From Thalassospira profundimaris (GTDB taxonomy: Bacteria > Pseudomonadota > Alphaproteobacteria > Rhodospirillales > Thalassospiraceae), in the NCBI RefSeq assembly GCF_003326795.1, contig NZ_JPWI01000013.1, positions 1 to 64,000 on the forward strand: 64,000 nucleotides of DNA, written 5' to 3'. A program made the position numbers and the translations under genes. The notes beneath the pieces are model-generated. The model did no database searches, had not been told where the DNA came from, and saw nothing but the letters and a program-made list of their open reading frames with translations. Within the stretch, counting starts at the first letter, position 1. Every line of letters begins with the position of its first letter. This document shows positions 16,546 to 25,152 of the stretch, piece by piece.

Positions 16546-17658
16546 TTACACCAGTTCTGCCAGTGCGGCCGGGCTGAAATCTTCGAGCTGGTCAAATGCA
16601 CCCTTGGCGACCTTGTTGGGCCACTGGGCATCGGTGATCAGCGCACGGCCAACCGCGATCAGGTCAAACTCGTTGCGTTCCATGCGTTCCACCAGACCAT
16701 CAAGGCTGGATTTCTGCGAGGATTCACCGGAAAACGCGCCGATAAAGTCGGAATTCAGACCAACCGAACCGACCGAAATGGTTGCAGCCCCGGTAAGCTT
16801 CTTTGCCCAACCGGCAAAGTTCAGGCCCTTTTCCCCGTCAATTTCAGGGAATTCCGGTTCCCAGAAACGGCGCTGGGAGGCGTGGATGATATCCACACCG
16901 GCCTCGACCAGCGGGGCCAGCCATGACGTCATTTCATCAGGCGTGGTGGCAAGACGGGCGGTGAAGTCCTGCTGTTTCCACTGGCTGACACGCAGGATGA
17001 TCGGGAAGTCCGGACCAACGGCGGCACGCATTGCCGCCACAACTTCGCGGGCAAAGGTCGAACGTTCGGCAATGGTCTTGCCGCCAAAACGATCGGTGCG
17101 CAGGTTGGTGCCCGACCAGAAGAACTGATCAATCAGATAGCCGTGCGCGCCATGAATTTCAAAGGTGTCAAAACCGGCATTTTTGGCATCAAGGGCGGCC
17201 TTGGCGAAGGCTGCGATGGTGTCGGCAATGTCGGAGTCAGACATGGTATTGCCGCGTGGCTGATCCGGGCCAAGAAGACCCGACGGGCTTTCGACCGGGG
17301 CATCGGGTTCCCATTCGGTAGAGGCGCGGGTTGATCCGGTGTGCCAGATCTGCGGGCCCATTTTGCCACCGGCGGCATGAACGGCATCGGCAACCGCTTT
17401 CCAGCCGGCAATGGCCGCATCGCCATGGAAGAACGGAATGCCCGGATCATTGCGCGAAGCCGGGCGGTCAACCACCGTACCCTCGGACAGGATCAGGCCA
17501 ACGCCGCCTTCGGCGCGTTTGCGGTAATACTCGGCATTGATCGCGCCGGGAATGCCGTTTTCGGCCTTGGTCCGGGTCATCGGCGCCATGACAATGCGGT
17601 TGGGCAGATCAAGGGTTTTCAGCGCAAAAGGCTGAAACAGAATATCTGTATTGGTCAT
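16546..17658 (-). CDS. Old yellow enzyme family NADH:flavin oxidoreductase
   Basis: The 370-residue FMN-dependent alkene reductase has the family marks: LPNRIVMAPMTR near residues 18-29, QIWHTGS, GFDTFEIHGAHGYLIDQFFWSGTNLRTDRFGG in mid-barrel (active-site His pair region), and AVGRALITDAQWPNKV near the C-terminus. Members reduce activated C=C bonds of enones, maleimides or nitro compounds with NAD(P)H, often as part of electrophile detoxification. The start at 17658 follows GGAGATTTCC. It is divergent from an HxlR regulator, the usual pairing for electrophile-responsive OYE control. Confidence 0.9.
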   Translation of the reverse strand: MTNTDILFQPFALKTLDLPNRIVMAPMTRTKAENGIPGAINAEYYRKRAEGGVGLILSEGTVVDRPASRNDPGIPFFHGDAAIAGWKAVADAVHAAGGKMGPQIWHTGSTRASTEWEPDAPVESPSGLLGPDQPRGNTMSDSDIADTIAAFAKAALDAKNAGFDTFEIHGAHGYLIDQFFWSGTNLRTDRFGGKTIAERSTFAREVVAAMRAAVGPDFPIILRVSQWKQQDFTARLATTPDEMTSWLAPLVEAGVDIIHASQRRFWEPEFPEIDGEKGLNFAGWAKKLTGAATISVGSVGLNSDFIGAFSGESSQKSSLDGLVERMERNEFDLIAVGRALITDAQWPNKVAKGAFDQLEDFSPAALAELV

Positions 17659-17732
17659 CACGGAAATCTCCGGTTCATGAAAGTCTATGTTGGAGACTAG
17701 ATATATGTTATATACTTGGTGTCAATGAGGCA

Positions 17733-17759
17733 CCTTGAGGAAACCAGGTATACTCAAGG
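17733..17759. promoter_or_regulatory. Candidate HxlR operator between OYE and hxlR-type genes
   Basis: CCTTGAG and CTCAAGG form a 7-bp inverted repeat with a 13-bp gap; the same arms also lie in near-direct repeats ending in GAAACC. The stretch at 17700-17716 is AT-rich (TATATGTTATATAC) and is a likely promoter core. The assignment is by position only. Confidence 0.45.
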
Positions 17760-17822
17760 AAACCGCACAGCTCTGGTTGAGGCGGTTGGGGCCATTAAAC
17801 TGCGCGTTGGAAAGGATCCGTC

Positions 17823-18206
17823 ATGGAAATGAAGGAATGCTCGGTCAGGGAATTCCGGGCCGATTGCCCGAGCCGGAACCTGTTTGACCAGATCGCTGAT
17901 AAATGGTCGATGATGATCCTGGCGGTGCTGGCCGACGGGCCGCTACGCTTTAACGCGATCAAGCGCGGGCTTGAGGGCATCACGCAAAAGGCCCTGACCC
18001 AGACGTTGCGCAAGCTTGAACGCAACGGCATCATTTCGCGCAATGTGATCGCGACATCGCCCGTGGCGGTTGAATATGAAATCACCCCGCTGGGCCGCAC
18101 CCTGATCGAGCCGTTCAAGGCGCTTTATTACTGGACCAAGGAAAAAATGCCCGAAGTCGAAGCCGCGCGCGCGGCGTTTGACGAACGGATGAAAGAGAAT
18201 ACCTAG
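17823..18206 (+). CDS. HxlR family transcriptional regulator
   Basis: The 127-residue winged-helix protein follows the HxlR pattern: DCPSRNLFDQIADKWSMMILAVLADGPLRFNAIKRGLEGITQKALTQTLRKLERNGII, then PVAVEYEITPLGRTL. A cysteine (DCP) just before the DNA-binding domain is the residue that senses electrophiles or thiol stress in related regulators (HypR, QorR); a second Cys lies at residue 6 (KECSV). It probably represses or activates the divergent OYE gene. The stop overlaps the convergent hipA by 4 bp. Confidence 0.88.
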   Translation: MEMKECSVREFRADCPSRNLFDQIADKWSMMILAVLADGPLRFNAIKRGLEGITQKALTQTLRKLERNGIISRNVIATSPVAVEYEITPLGRTLIEPFKALYYWTKEKMPEVEAARAAFDERMKENT

Positions 18207-19552
18207 GAGCCCATCCCCCAGCCGCCGCCTTGTGCGATGAAGGTGTCGCGGGTTTTTTGGGTGACAGAAACATCAAGAATATCGGCAAGGATCGCAATGT
18301 TTTGCGAGATCATGTCGCGGCAAGATTTAAGAGCCGTGCCGTCGAGCATATCCAGATTGTCTTCGATATCCTGAAGAAGTTTGCCCAATTCCTCAAAATA
18401 CCGATGGCGGGCTGTTTTGTTGTTCATGGGGCGCGACAGGCCAAGGGCCGAAATGAAGGCGGTGATATCGGCATTCTCCAGATTCTCAATCCGGTCCGCC
18501 TGCCCGATCCTGAATGAAAAATCATGGGTAACTGATGGATCAAGCCAGATTGGGACAATGTCATAGGCCGGTGCAAGGACCGGTTTGCTTCCCAGGTCCG
18601 GATACAGGATCGCGTGGTTTTTGGCGTGATTGTCGGTATTGCCGACTGCAAGGTTGAAAATCGATAATGCGATAAAGTGGTTCCGGGAGATCAAAGGAAC
18701 GTCTGTTTCACCCAGAATGCGTGACAGGCTGGCTGCCGAGAATTTGTGATCCTCATTGCCATTGCGCTCATATTTAAGAACCGGTGCCAGCGAGAGTGCC
18801 TGACAGAAATCTTCCTGATGGATGCGGTGGATGTACGGGCCGTCAATCTTTCTGTCAAAGCGTTCGATCAACAGGGCCTTGCAGCCAGAAATCTCGATGG
18901 CCTCAACATTGGCAACAGGCATTTCCAGAACTTTTGCCGCAAGAGCCATCAAGGCAGCTTCTTGTGAAACAAGGGCTTCTTCCTCGCGCTTGGGAACTTT
19001 TACGATATGGGTTGTTGGTGCGCCGGATCCTGATTTGGGCAGACCAAATTTCCCGTTTTCCAGTTTGGTGACGGCAATTTTACCCTGTACGCCAGCCAAG
19101 GGGGAAGGATCCTTTTGCATGTCGCGTAACCTGCGCCGATCCCGCAGATTGATAACGATATCGCCAAGGTCATCTTCTGACAGGGTGTCATAATCCTCGA
19201 TGATATTGCCGGGCATTTTTGCCGGTTTCTCGCCGGACGGAACGCAGGATATGGCGCCAGGGCAGTCGCGCCCGACATGGTAAAGCAAGCCTGCAATATC
19301 ATCGCGGTCAATCCGGTGTTTTGCCATGACCTGATCAAGAGAATTATTTTCCTGTAACAGATTGGCAAAGAAGCCGCGCGTTATATGATCGGGAAAGCGT
19401 TCCTGTGTGACCGGCATGGATAATGACAACTGGATTTTGGCGTCAAATGCCGAAGGGCTATAGGAAAATCCAAGGGAGTTATCTTCATTTCCAACAAGCT
19501 GGCCGACAGGGGCTTCCCATCCTTCGATATAAACATCAAGCAGTATGGTCAT
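18203..19552 (-). CDS. hipA: HipA-type kinase toxin (module 2)
   Basis: The 449-residue HipA family protein has GQLVGNEDNSLGFSYSP, FFANLLQENNSLDQV, HVGRDCPGAISC, SPLAGVQGKIAV, a STHIVK-like loop (PTTHIVKVPKREE), the catalytic loop VGNTDNHAKNHAILY and the metal motif LAPAYDIVPIW. The motif set is complete. It is distinct from module 1 in sequence and slightly longer, so it is not a recent duplicate. The start overlaps the upstream antitoxin gene by 17 bp, supporting an operon. The likely effect is growth arrest by phosphorylating a translation component. Confidence 0.88.
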   Translation of the reverse strand: MTILLDVYIEGWEAPVGQLVGNEDNSLGFSYSPSAFDAKIQLSLSMPVTQERFPDHITRGFFANLLQENNSLDQVMAKHRIDRDDIAGLLYHVGRDCPGAISCVPSGEKPAKMPGNIIEDYDTLSEDDLGDIVINLRDRRRLRDMQKDPSPLAGVQGKIAVTKLENGKFGLPKSGSGAPTTHIVKVPKREEEALVSQEAALMALAAKVLEMPVANVEAIEISGCKALLIERFDRKIDGPYIHRIHQEDFCQALSLAPVLKYERNGNEDHKFSAASLSRILGETDVPLISRNHFIALSIFNLAVGNTDNHAKNHAILYPDLGSKPVLAPAYDIVPIWLDPSVTHDFSFRIGQADRIENLENADITAFISALGLSRPMNNKTARHRYFEELGKLLQDIEDNLDMLDGTALKSCRDMISQNIAILADILDVSVTQKTRDTFIAQGGGWGMGS

Positions 19553-19769
19553 GAAGTGCCCCCTCGTATCCGAGTTTCAGGCCCAGTTCCCTGCAAACAT
19601 CCAAAGCCAGGCCGACATTGACGCCCGGTGTGCCCTTTTCCAGCTCGCCAATCAGTTGCCGGGAGACACCCATCATGGATGCAAGGTAGGCTTGCGTCAT
19701 GCCAAGCGTCTTGCGGCGTTGACGGATTGCCCTTGCAAGGTCGGATGTGTCTCTAATAAGGGTGAGCAT
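19536..19769 (-). CDS. hipB: HipB-type HTH antitoxin (module 2)
   Basis: This compact 77-residue XRE-type HTH protein (LARAIRQRRKTLGMTQAYLASMMGVSRQLIGELEKGTPGVNVGLALDVCRELGLKL) matches the y4mF/HipB pattern. It precedes and overlaps hipA module 2. It lacks the acidic tail of the module 1 antitoxin. A perfect inverted repeat lies 10 bp upstream of the start, fitting autorepression. Confidence 0.87.
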   Translation of the reverse strand: MLTLIRDTSDLARAIRQRRKTLGMTQAYLASMMGVSRQLIGELEKGTPGVNVGLALDVCRELGLKLGYEGALHDHTA

Positions 19770-19779
19770 GACAACCTCA

Positions 19780-19902
19780 AAATGTCAGGAATATTTGACA
19801 TTTTATGCTTTCTTCCAGGAAAGTCAACAAATGTCAGGAATATATAACTTTTGCTGGTGGTGGCGTTACTCTTGTGAATAATGTTATATATATCTGACAT
19901 TT
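19780..19902 (-). promoter_or_regulatory. Three-operator array for HipBA module 2
   Basis: The primary site AAATGTCA-N8-TGACATTT at 19780-19803 is perfect. Two weaker sites of the same geometry follow: 19829-19852 (left arm perfect, right arm 6 of 8) and 19879-19902 (right arm perfect, left arm 6 of 8). Centres are at 19791.5, 19840.5 and 19890.5, that is 49 and 50 bp apart. The N8 spacing equals that of the E. coli HipB operator. Confidence 0.72.
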
Positions 19903-20045
19903 CGTCTTGGGGTGAAGGATATTGGCATATTTGCTGTGATGCTGAATTTGCCGTTTCAATCCGGATGAGGCCATTGTCCCTTGCCCTGTTGGGCCGCCAC
20001 GCGTAAGAACAGGACAGGTTGTCATACGCAAAAGGAGCAGCTCGC

Positions 20046-21176
20046 GTGGGGTGGTACAAGTCACTGGTTTTGCCGATTGTCCGCTGGATTGATGCAGAGA
20101 CCGCACATGGTCTTGCCATCTGGGCATTGAAAAACAATCTGGTGCCGCGTGCGGATGATGCAACCGACGCAACGCCAAGCCTTGAATGTGAAGTGTTCGG
20201 GCGCAAATTTGCCAATCCGGTCGGCCTTGCCGCAGGGTTCGATAAAAACGGCGAAGTCCCCAATGCCGCACTTTCGCACGGGTTCGGTTTTGTTGAAATC
20301 GGATCGGTCACGCCTTTGCCGCAACCGGGCAATCCCAAACCCCGTCTTTTCCGTCTTTATTCCGACCGCGCGGTGATCAACCGCATGGGGTTTAATAATG
20401 ACGGGGCGGAGGTCGTTGCCGCCCGCCTGCGCAAACGTGCGCGCCGTGGCATCCTTGGGGCCAATCTTGGCAAAAACAAATATTCCGAAGATGCGGCCGA
20501 TGATTACGTCAAGGGGGTCGAAGCCCTTGGCCCCTATGCCGATTATCTGGTGGTCAATGTGTCTTCGCCCAACACGCCGGGCCTTCGCGCCCTTCAGGGC
20601 CGTGCGCCGCTTGAAAAGCTTTTGAAAGCGGTGCTTAAGGCACGCGACAGCTTTGCCAAGGGGGTGCCGGTCTTGCTTAAGGTCGCACCGGACCTGACCG
20701 ACGAGGACAAATCCGACATTGCCGCAGTCGTGCTTAAGGTCAAGGTCGATGGCATGATTGTCTCGAACACTACCATTGACCGGCCGGTCGGGCTTAACTC
20801 CTATGATCAGGATGAAAAGGGCGGACTTTCCGGCCCGCCTTTGATGGAGCCATCGACCAAGGTTCTGGCCGATTTTTATCGCCTGACCGAGGGCAAGGTG
20901 CCGCTGGTCGGGGTTGGCGGGATTGCATCGGGCAAGGATGCCTATGAGAAAATCCTGAGCGGTGCATCGCTTGTGCAGCTTTATTCATCGCTGGTCTATC
21001 ACGGGCTTGAGCTTGTCACCGAGATCAAGGAAGACCTTGAACGCAGACTTCGCAAGGATGGCTTTGCCAATGTTGCGGATGCGGTCGGAGCGGCCTTCCC
21101 GGAAATTTCGGGCAAGAATATCCCGGTGGATGAGGCGCGTGCTGCGAAGGATGCGGTTGAAGCCAAGAAAGATTGA
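20046..21176 (+). CDS. pyrD: Dihydroorotate dehydrogenase (quinone), class 2
   Basis: This is a 376-residue class 2 enzyme that oxidises dihydroorotate to orotate in pyrimidine synthesis and passes electrons to membrane quinone. The N-terminal helix pair typical of class 2 (YKSLVLPIVRWIDAETAHGLAIWALK) is present. FMN and substrate motifs include NPVGLAAGFDKNGE, GFVEIGSVTPLPQPGNPKPR, NRMGFNNDG, NVSSPNTPGLR (catalytic serine region), VLLKVAPDL and the C-terminal VGVGGI. The GTG at 20046 follows AAAGGAG at a proper distance; a TTG at 20019 is upstream of that site. It is a single-gene housekeeping unit at the right edge of the toxin-antitoxin stretch. Confidence 0.95.
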   Translation: MGWYKSLVLPIVRWIDAETAHGLAIWALKNNLVPRADDATDATPSLECEVFGRKFANPVGLAAGFDKNGEVPNAALSHGFGFVEIGSVTPLPQPGNPKPRLFRLYSDRAVINRMGFNNDGAEVVAARLRKRARRGILGANLGKNKYSEDAADDYVKGVEALGPYADYLVVNVSSPNTPGLRALQGRAPLEKLLKAVLKARDSFAKGVPVLLKVAPDLTDEDKSDIAAVVLKVKVDGMIVSNTTIDRPVGLNSYDQDEKGGLSGPPLMEPSTKVLADFYRLTEGKVPLVGVGGIASGKDAYEKILSGASLVQLYSSLVYHGLELVTEIKEDLERRLRKDGFANVADAVGAAFPEISGKNIPVDEARAAKDAVEAKKD

Positions 21177-21193
21177 GCCCGCTTGATTGATGG

Positions 21194-21312
21194 ATGCCCG
21201 TACCCGCCTTCGCGGGCACAGGCTCTTCGCGGGCAGGACGGATGAGTTTTCAATGCCATGATCCGGCATCGTCATCCCCATCCCCATCCCCGCGCAGGCG
21301 GGGGCCTCGACC
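21194..21312 (+). repeat. REP-like dispersed repeat (copy 2)
   Basis: Between pyrD and the HAD gene lie GCCCG...CGGGC hairpins (near 21197-21235) and then GTCATCCCC with CCCCGCGCAGGCGGGG near 21288-21303, the same core as at 2431-2451. A short internal CCCCAT repetition (three units) is extra to this copy. Confidence 0.7.
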
Positions 21313-21345
21313 CGCAGGTAATCATATTTGAACAGGAACATGTAA

Positions 21346-22227
21346 ATGCGAACTGCCCCCTATGAAATGATCAACGGCCTTTCGGAAGTGATCGGCAAAT
21401 ATGATGCCGTGATCCTTGATCTTTGGGGGGTGGTGCATGACGGTGTTGATCCCTATCCAAACTCGATCCCGGCGATGACCGCACTCAAGGAAGCCGGCAT
21501 TCCGGTGGCCCTTTTATCAAACGCACCGCGTCGTTCATCGGTCGTCACCGGCCGGATGGAAGAGATGGGCATTGCGCGCGATCTTTATGGTCCGGCGGTG
21601 GCATCGGGCGAGATCGCCTATCGCCAGCTCGTGGATCGTACCGATCCCTGGTATGCGAAGCTGGGCCGCAAGGTTTTGATGGTGGGGCCAGTGCGCGATA
21701 TGTCGATGTTTGAACATCAGGATGTCGAGATCGTCAAAACCGTCGAAGATGCCGACTGGGTCCTGATCACCGGCCCGAACGAGGATTTCGATCCGGTCTC
21801 GAAATATGAAGACCTGCTGCATGCGCTTTTGGCCCGCAACCTTCCGGTCCTGTGCCCGAACCCGGACCGCGAAGTGATCCGGGGTGGCAAGCGTATCATC
21901 TGTGCCGGTGCGATTGCCGGGCGGTATGAGGAACTTGGCGGCAATGTCCGCTGGGAAGGCAAGCCGTTCGCCAGTGCCTATGATTTCTGCCTGCAGATGT
22001 TCGATAAGGGCCCGGATGCCAGATTGCTCGTCGTCGGCGACAGTATCTCGACCGATATTGCCGGTTCGAACAATGCCGGGCTTGATGTGGCGCTCGTGAC
22101 GGGAGGCATCCATGCCGCCGAACTGGATGCCCCGCGTGGTACCCTTCCGACCCGTGAAAAGCTCAATGCGCTTCTGGCGGCAACGGGGCGTCACATCACC
22201 TATGCGATTGGGGATTTTTGCTGGTGA
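21346..22227 (+). CDS. Class IIA HAD-superfamily hydrolase (TIGR01459-like)
   Basis: The 293-residue protein has HAD motif I as DLWGVVHDG (residues 25-33), motif II in ALLSNAPRRSS, a class IIA cap, and motifs III-IV in CPNPDREVI and VVGDSISTDIAGSNNAGL. NagD-like proteins dephosphorylate small phosphates; the alphaproteobacterial subgroup has no agreed substrate. The motif I variant with Trp and Gly in place of the usual second Asp region (D-L-W-G-V) is normal for this subgroup. The ribosome binding site is weak. It stands alone between pyrD and a small gene. Confidence 0.88.
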   Translation: MRTAPYEMINGLSEVIGKYDAVILDLWGVVHDGVDPYPNSIPAMTALKEAGIPVALLSNAPRRSSVVTGRMEEMGIARDLYGPAVASGEIAYRQLVDRTDPWYAKLGRKVLMVGPVRDMSMFEHQDVEIVKTVEDADWVLITGPNEDFDPVSKYEDLLHALLARNLPVLCPNPDREVIRGGKRIICAGAIAGRYEELGGNVRWEGKPFASAYDFCLQMFDKGPDARLLVVGDSISTDIAGSNNAGLDVALVTGGIHAAELDAPRGTLPTREKLNALLAATGRHITYAIGDFCW

Positions 22228-22348
22228 GCCGCTACTTTCGGATCACCCATTGAGGGTGGGCTATGGGGCGGTCGCCAAAGCTAAAACGATTTACTACAGT
22301 AGCGATGGTTGCAAGTACTGTTGTCCAGACTGTCATACTAGGTAAGTG

Positions 22349-22543
22349 ATGCGCGAGATAACGATTGAGGAATTGGCAGCGAAAGTCAGCCAGAAGAAAG
22401 CCGAGATGGGCTATTCTGGTGGCGGCTTTGTGCAACCAAATTCCGGTCGTCGACGCACCGAAAGCAAGCGCGCACTGTTGCGCAATATTGCCGCTGCGGC
22501 GCTTGAGCGTGGTGAAGAACCGCCATTCAAGGCCAATTACTGA
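22349..22543 (+). CDS. Small basic protein of unknown function
   Basis: The 64-residue protein has an acidic N-terminal helix (MREITIEELAAKVSQKKAEM), a Gly-rich turn (GYSGGGF) and a basic C-terminal helix (RRRTESKRALLRNIAAAALERG). No family is recognised. A stem with a T-run follows 23 bp after the stop, supporting a real short transcript. The start could be GTG 22346. Confidence 0.5.
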   Translation: MREITIEELAAKVSQKKAEMGYSGGGFVQPNSGRRRTESKRALLRNIAAAALERGEEPPFKANY

Positions 22544-22565
22544 TCTGGCTGGACTGGTTGTATCG

Positions 22566-22597
22566 CCCGCTTTCTTCGGATGGCGGGTTTTTTGTTT
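22566..22597 (+). terminator. Rho-independent terminator
   Basis: CCCGC and GCGGG enclose a 12-base loop that contains CTTCGG, followed by TTTTTTGTTTT. It ends the small-gene transcript. Confidence 0.75.
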
Positions 22598-22735
22598 TCG
22601 GGCGGGGTGTTTTGGCGCGTGTGGTGCGGGGGTCCCGATATTCTGTCATCGCTGGTGCGCGCTGCCCCTGCTGGTTCTTCTGGTCTGTATGGGGATGGGG
22701 TGACAGAATGGGGTACCACAAAAAGGAAATGCCCC

Positions 22736-23194
22736 ATGCTCAATGATGATATCCGTGATTATGCCAACCGGTCGGTTCTGTGCTGGCTGGCGACCGGTTC
22801 CGAAGACGGACCGTCGGTCAGCCCGAAGGAAATCTTTGCCTGTTATGGCGAGGACCGGATCATCATTGCCAATATTGCCTCCCCGCAATCGGTGCAAAAT
22901 ATCGCCAGTGATCCGCGCGTTTGCGTCAGTTTCGTTGATGTGTTTTCCCAACGCGGCTGGCAGCTTTATGGTGCTGCAACCCTGATGCGCAAAGGCGATG
23001 CGGGGTTTGAGGATCGCCAGGTCATCTTGCAGGGCATGGCCGGGGATGCCTTTCGGGTGGCGACCCTGTTTGATGTCACGGTGACCAAGGCCAATGAAAT
23101 CCTTGCCCCCAGTTACCGTTTCAAAAAGGACATTACCGAGGCCGATATGCGCGACGGGGCCATGCGGACTTATGGGGTCAAGCCGCGCGACTAG
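22736..23194 (+). CDS. Pyridoxamine 5'-phosphate oxidase-like flavoprotein
   Basis: The 152-residue split-barrel protein starts at 22736 after AAAAGGAAATG. The pattern LCWLATGSEDGPSVSPKEIF, DRIIIANIASPQSVQNIASDPRVCVSFVDVF and GWQLYGAATLM is typical of PNPOx-like FMN-binding proteins. Members include general stress proteins and F420/FMN reductases; the substrate cannot be read from sequence. The C-terminal ILAPSYRF is also family-like. Its stop overlaps the convergent transporter gene by 4 bp. Confidence 0.82.
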   Translation: MLNDDIRDYANRSVLCWLATGSEDGPSVSPKEIFACYGEDRIIIANIASPQSVQNIASDPRVCVSFVDVFSQRGWQLYGAATLMRKGDAGFEDRQVILQGMAGDAFRVATLFDVTVTKANEILAPSYRFKKDITEADMRDGAMRTYGVKPRD

Positions 23195-24072
23195 CTCTCG
23201 GACGCAACCTTGCTTTCGCGGAAGATGACGAACAGGCCGCTTGCGGTAATGATTGCTGCCCCGACAAAGGTCAGCATGTCAGGCGTTTCGCCCCAGAACA
23301 GCCAGCCAAGGGCGGTGGCCCAGATCAGGGCTGTGTAGTCAAAGGGGGCGACTGTCGGCGCCTCGGCAAAGCGGAAGGCCTGTGTGATCATGGTAATTCC
23401 GACTGAGCCAAAAGCCGCAATCGCAACAAACCGCCAGATGTCCTCGGCCCGGATAGGTGTCCAGACAAACAAGGCCGGAATACAGGTCAGAATGGCGCTG
23501 GTCAGGCTGAGATAGAGCAGCAATGTCCACATGCTTTCGCGGGTGTCGACAAAGCGCGCGCTCAGCATCAAAAACGCATAGGCAAGCGCGGTCGCAATCG
23601 GCAGGAGAGATATGAGCTCAAACGTAGCTGCGCCGGGCCGGACAATGACCAGAACACCCATGAAACCCACAATGACCGCAAGCCAGCGCCGCCATCCCAC
23701 GCGGGCAATGAAAATCGCCGAAAGGGCCGTGATGAACAGCGGCGCGACAAAGGCGAGTGCGGTTGCCTCTGCCAGGCCAAGGTGATGGATGCTGGTAAAG
23801 AACATGACTGTGGCGGCAATCCAGATCACACCGCGCATGAAATGCACGCCTACCCGGGTCGAGCGCAACCCGTGATAGCCCCCCATTTTAAGTGCGAGCA
23901 GGAAGGCAAAGGGAAGGGCGATCATATTGCGCAGGAAGATGATCTGGAACGGGGAATAATGATCCATCAGGCTTTTGGCCAGCGCATCATTGATGCAAAG
24001 GGCCGCCACACCGGCGCACATGGTCATGATGCCGACAAGGTTGTTCTGGCGTGATGTGTTGCTGGACGTCAT
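23191..24072 (-). CDS. DMT superfamily (EamA) transporter
   Basis: The 293-residue protein has ten predicted membrane segments arranged as two EamA halves, the second starting near LPIATALAYAFLMLSARFV. The motifs FLRNMIALPFAFLLAL and FAEAPTVAPFDYTALIWATALGWLFWGETP are characteristic. Such proteins export or import small metabolites; the S-adenosylmethionine and amino acid exporters are relatives. It has no operon partner, and the LysR gene 45 bp upstream is transcribed in the same direction. Confidence 0.87.
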   Translation of the reverse strand: MTSSNTSRQNNLVGIMTMCAGVAALCINDALAKSLMDHYSPFQIIFLRNMIALPFAFLLALKMGGYHGLRSTRVGVHFMRGVIWIAATVMFFTSIHHLGLAEATALAFVAPLFITALSAIFIARVGWRRWLAVIVGFMGVLVIVRPGAATFELISLLPIATALAYAFLMLSARFVDTRESMWTLLLYLSLTSAILTCIPALFVWTPIRAEDIWRFVAIAAFGSVGITMITQAFRFAEAPTVAPFDYTALIWATALGWLFWGETPDMLTFVGAAIITASGLFVIFRESKVASES

Positions 24073-24117
24073 CGCCCCTGTCCCCGCGTTTTGATCCGGT
24101 TTTTGTCATTGTTAAAA

Positions 24118-25056
24118 TCAGATATCCCTTTCCAGATATCCGGTTCGCAACGCAGGGTCGAGCGATTTCATCACATCAATAAAGGCGCGTAAGGGTGGGG
24201 GAACGCGCCGGTGATCCGGGTAATACAGGAACAGCCCCGGAATTTCGGGCAACCAGTCATCCAGTACGGTGACAAGATCACCACTGGCAATGGCGCGCGC
24301 GGCATAAATCTCTGACACGTAAGCAATGCCAAGCCCCTGACGGGCGGCATCGACCATCAGATCATGTCGATCCAGTGTTAGCGGGCCGGACACATCAATC
24401 GAGATTTCCTGACCCTGCTTTTCGAAATCCCAGTGATAGATCTTGCCGCTGGGAAAACGATGGCGGATGCAATCATGGCTTTGCAAATCATCAGGTACGA
24501 CAGGGCGCGGGCGGGTTTTGAAATAGTCCGGCGAAGCCACGGCAAGAAACCGGAATGGCGGACCAAAGCGGACTGCCACCATATCAAGTGGCACGTTTTC
24601 GCCCAATCGTGCCCCGGCATCAAATCCACCGGCGACGATATCGACAAGCCGTCCTTCGGTCACAAGATCAATCGCCACATCCGGATATCGTTTGCGCATT
24701 TCCGGCACAACATGACGGGTTAAAAGGCGCGCAGCCCCATCGGATGTATTGATGCGCACCGTGCCTGACGTCCCGCCGGTGCGAAAGCTGTCAACCGTGC
24801 CGATGGCTTCTTCAAGGTTGACCAGTGCCGGGCGCAACCGGTCCAGAAGCTGTTCGCCTGCTTCGGTCAGCGAGACACTGCGCGTGGTGCGATGAAACAG
24901 ACGGATATCAAGATTGCTTTCCATGTTGCGCAGCGCATGGCTGAGTGTGGAGGGCGCAACACCCAGCGCATCAGCCGCCTTGCGAAAGCTGCGATGTTCG
25001 GCAACCGCGATGAAGAACCGCATGTCATTTAAGGTCGGCTGACTGATTGCTGGCAT
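24118..25056 (-). CDS. LysR family transcriptional regulator
   Basis: The 312-residue regulator has an N-terminal winged HTH (MRFFIAVAEHRSFRKAADALGVAPSTLSHALRNMESNLDIRLFHRTTRSVSLTEAG) and a substrate-binding domain (GTVRINTSDGAARLL, RYPDVAIDLV, DFEKQGQEISIDVSGPLTLDRHDLMVDAARQGLGIAYV). It belongs to the CrgA-like group common beside oxidoreductase genes. ATG at 25056 is preferred over the TTG at 25071. It is divergent from an SDR gene 96 bp away, which is probably its target. Confidence 0.9.
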   Translation of the reverse strand: MPAISQPTLNDMRFFIAVAEHRSFRKAADALGVAPSTLSHALRNMESNLDIRLFHRTTRSVSLTEAGEQLLDRLRPALVNLEEAIGTVDSFRTGGTSGTVRINTSDGAARLLTRHVVPEMRKRYPDVAIDLVTEGRLVDIVAGGFDAGARLGENVPLDMVAVRFGPPFRFLAVASPDYFKTRPRPVVPDDLQSHDCIRHRFPSGKIYHWDFEKQGQEISIDVSGPLTLDRHDLMVDAARQGLGIAYVSEIYAARAIASGDLVTVLDDWLPEIPGLFLYYPDHRRVPPPLRAFIDVMKSLDPALRTGYLERDI

Positions 25057-25152
25057 ATTTTCACTAACCAATCCAAATTAAGCGTAGTTATCGCATCAAT
25101 CTTTGGTTTCTATAGTCCCCCCATGTTCAGAGCAAGACAGAAAGGAACTGAC

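Noticed and set aside
13085..20045. Prophage attachment sites or tRNA at the edges of the phage block
   Set aside because: No tRNA-like sequence and no direct repeat matching the left edge near 1.7 kb was found by eye; a systematic repeat search would be needed.
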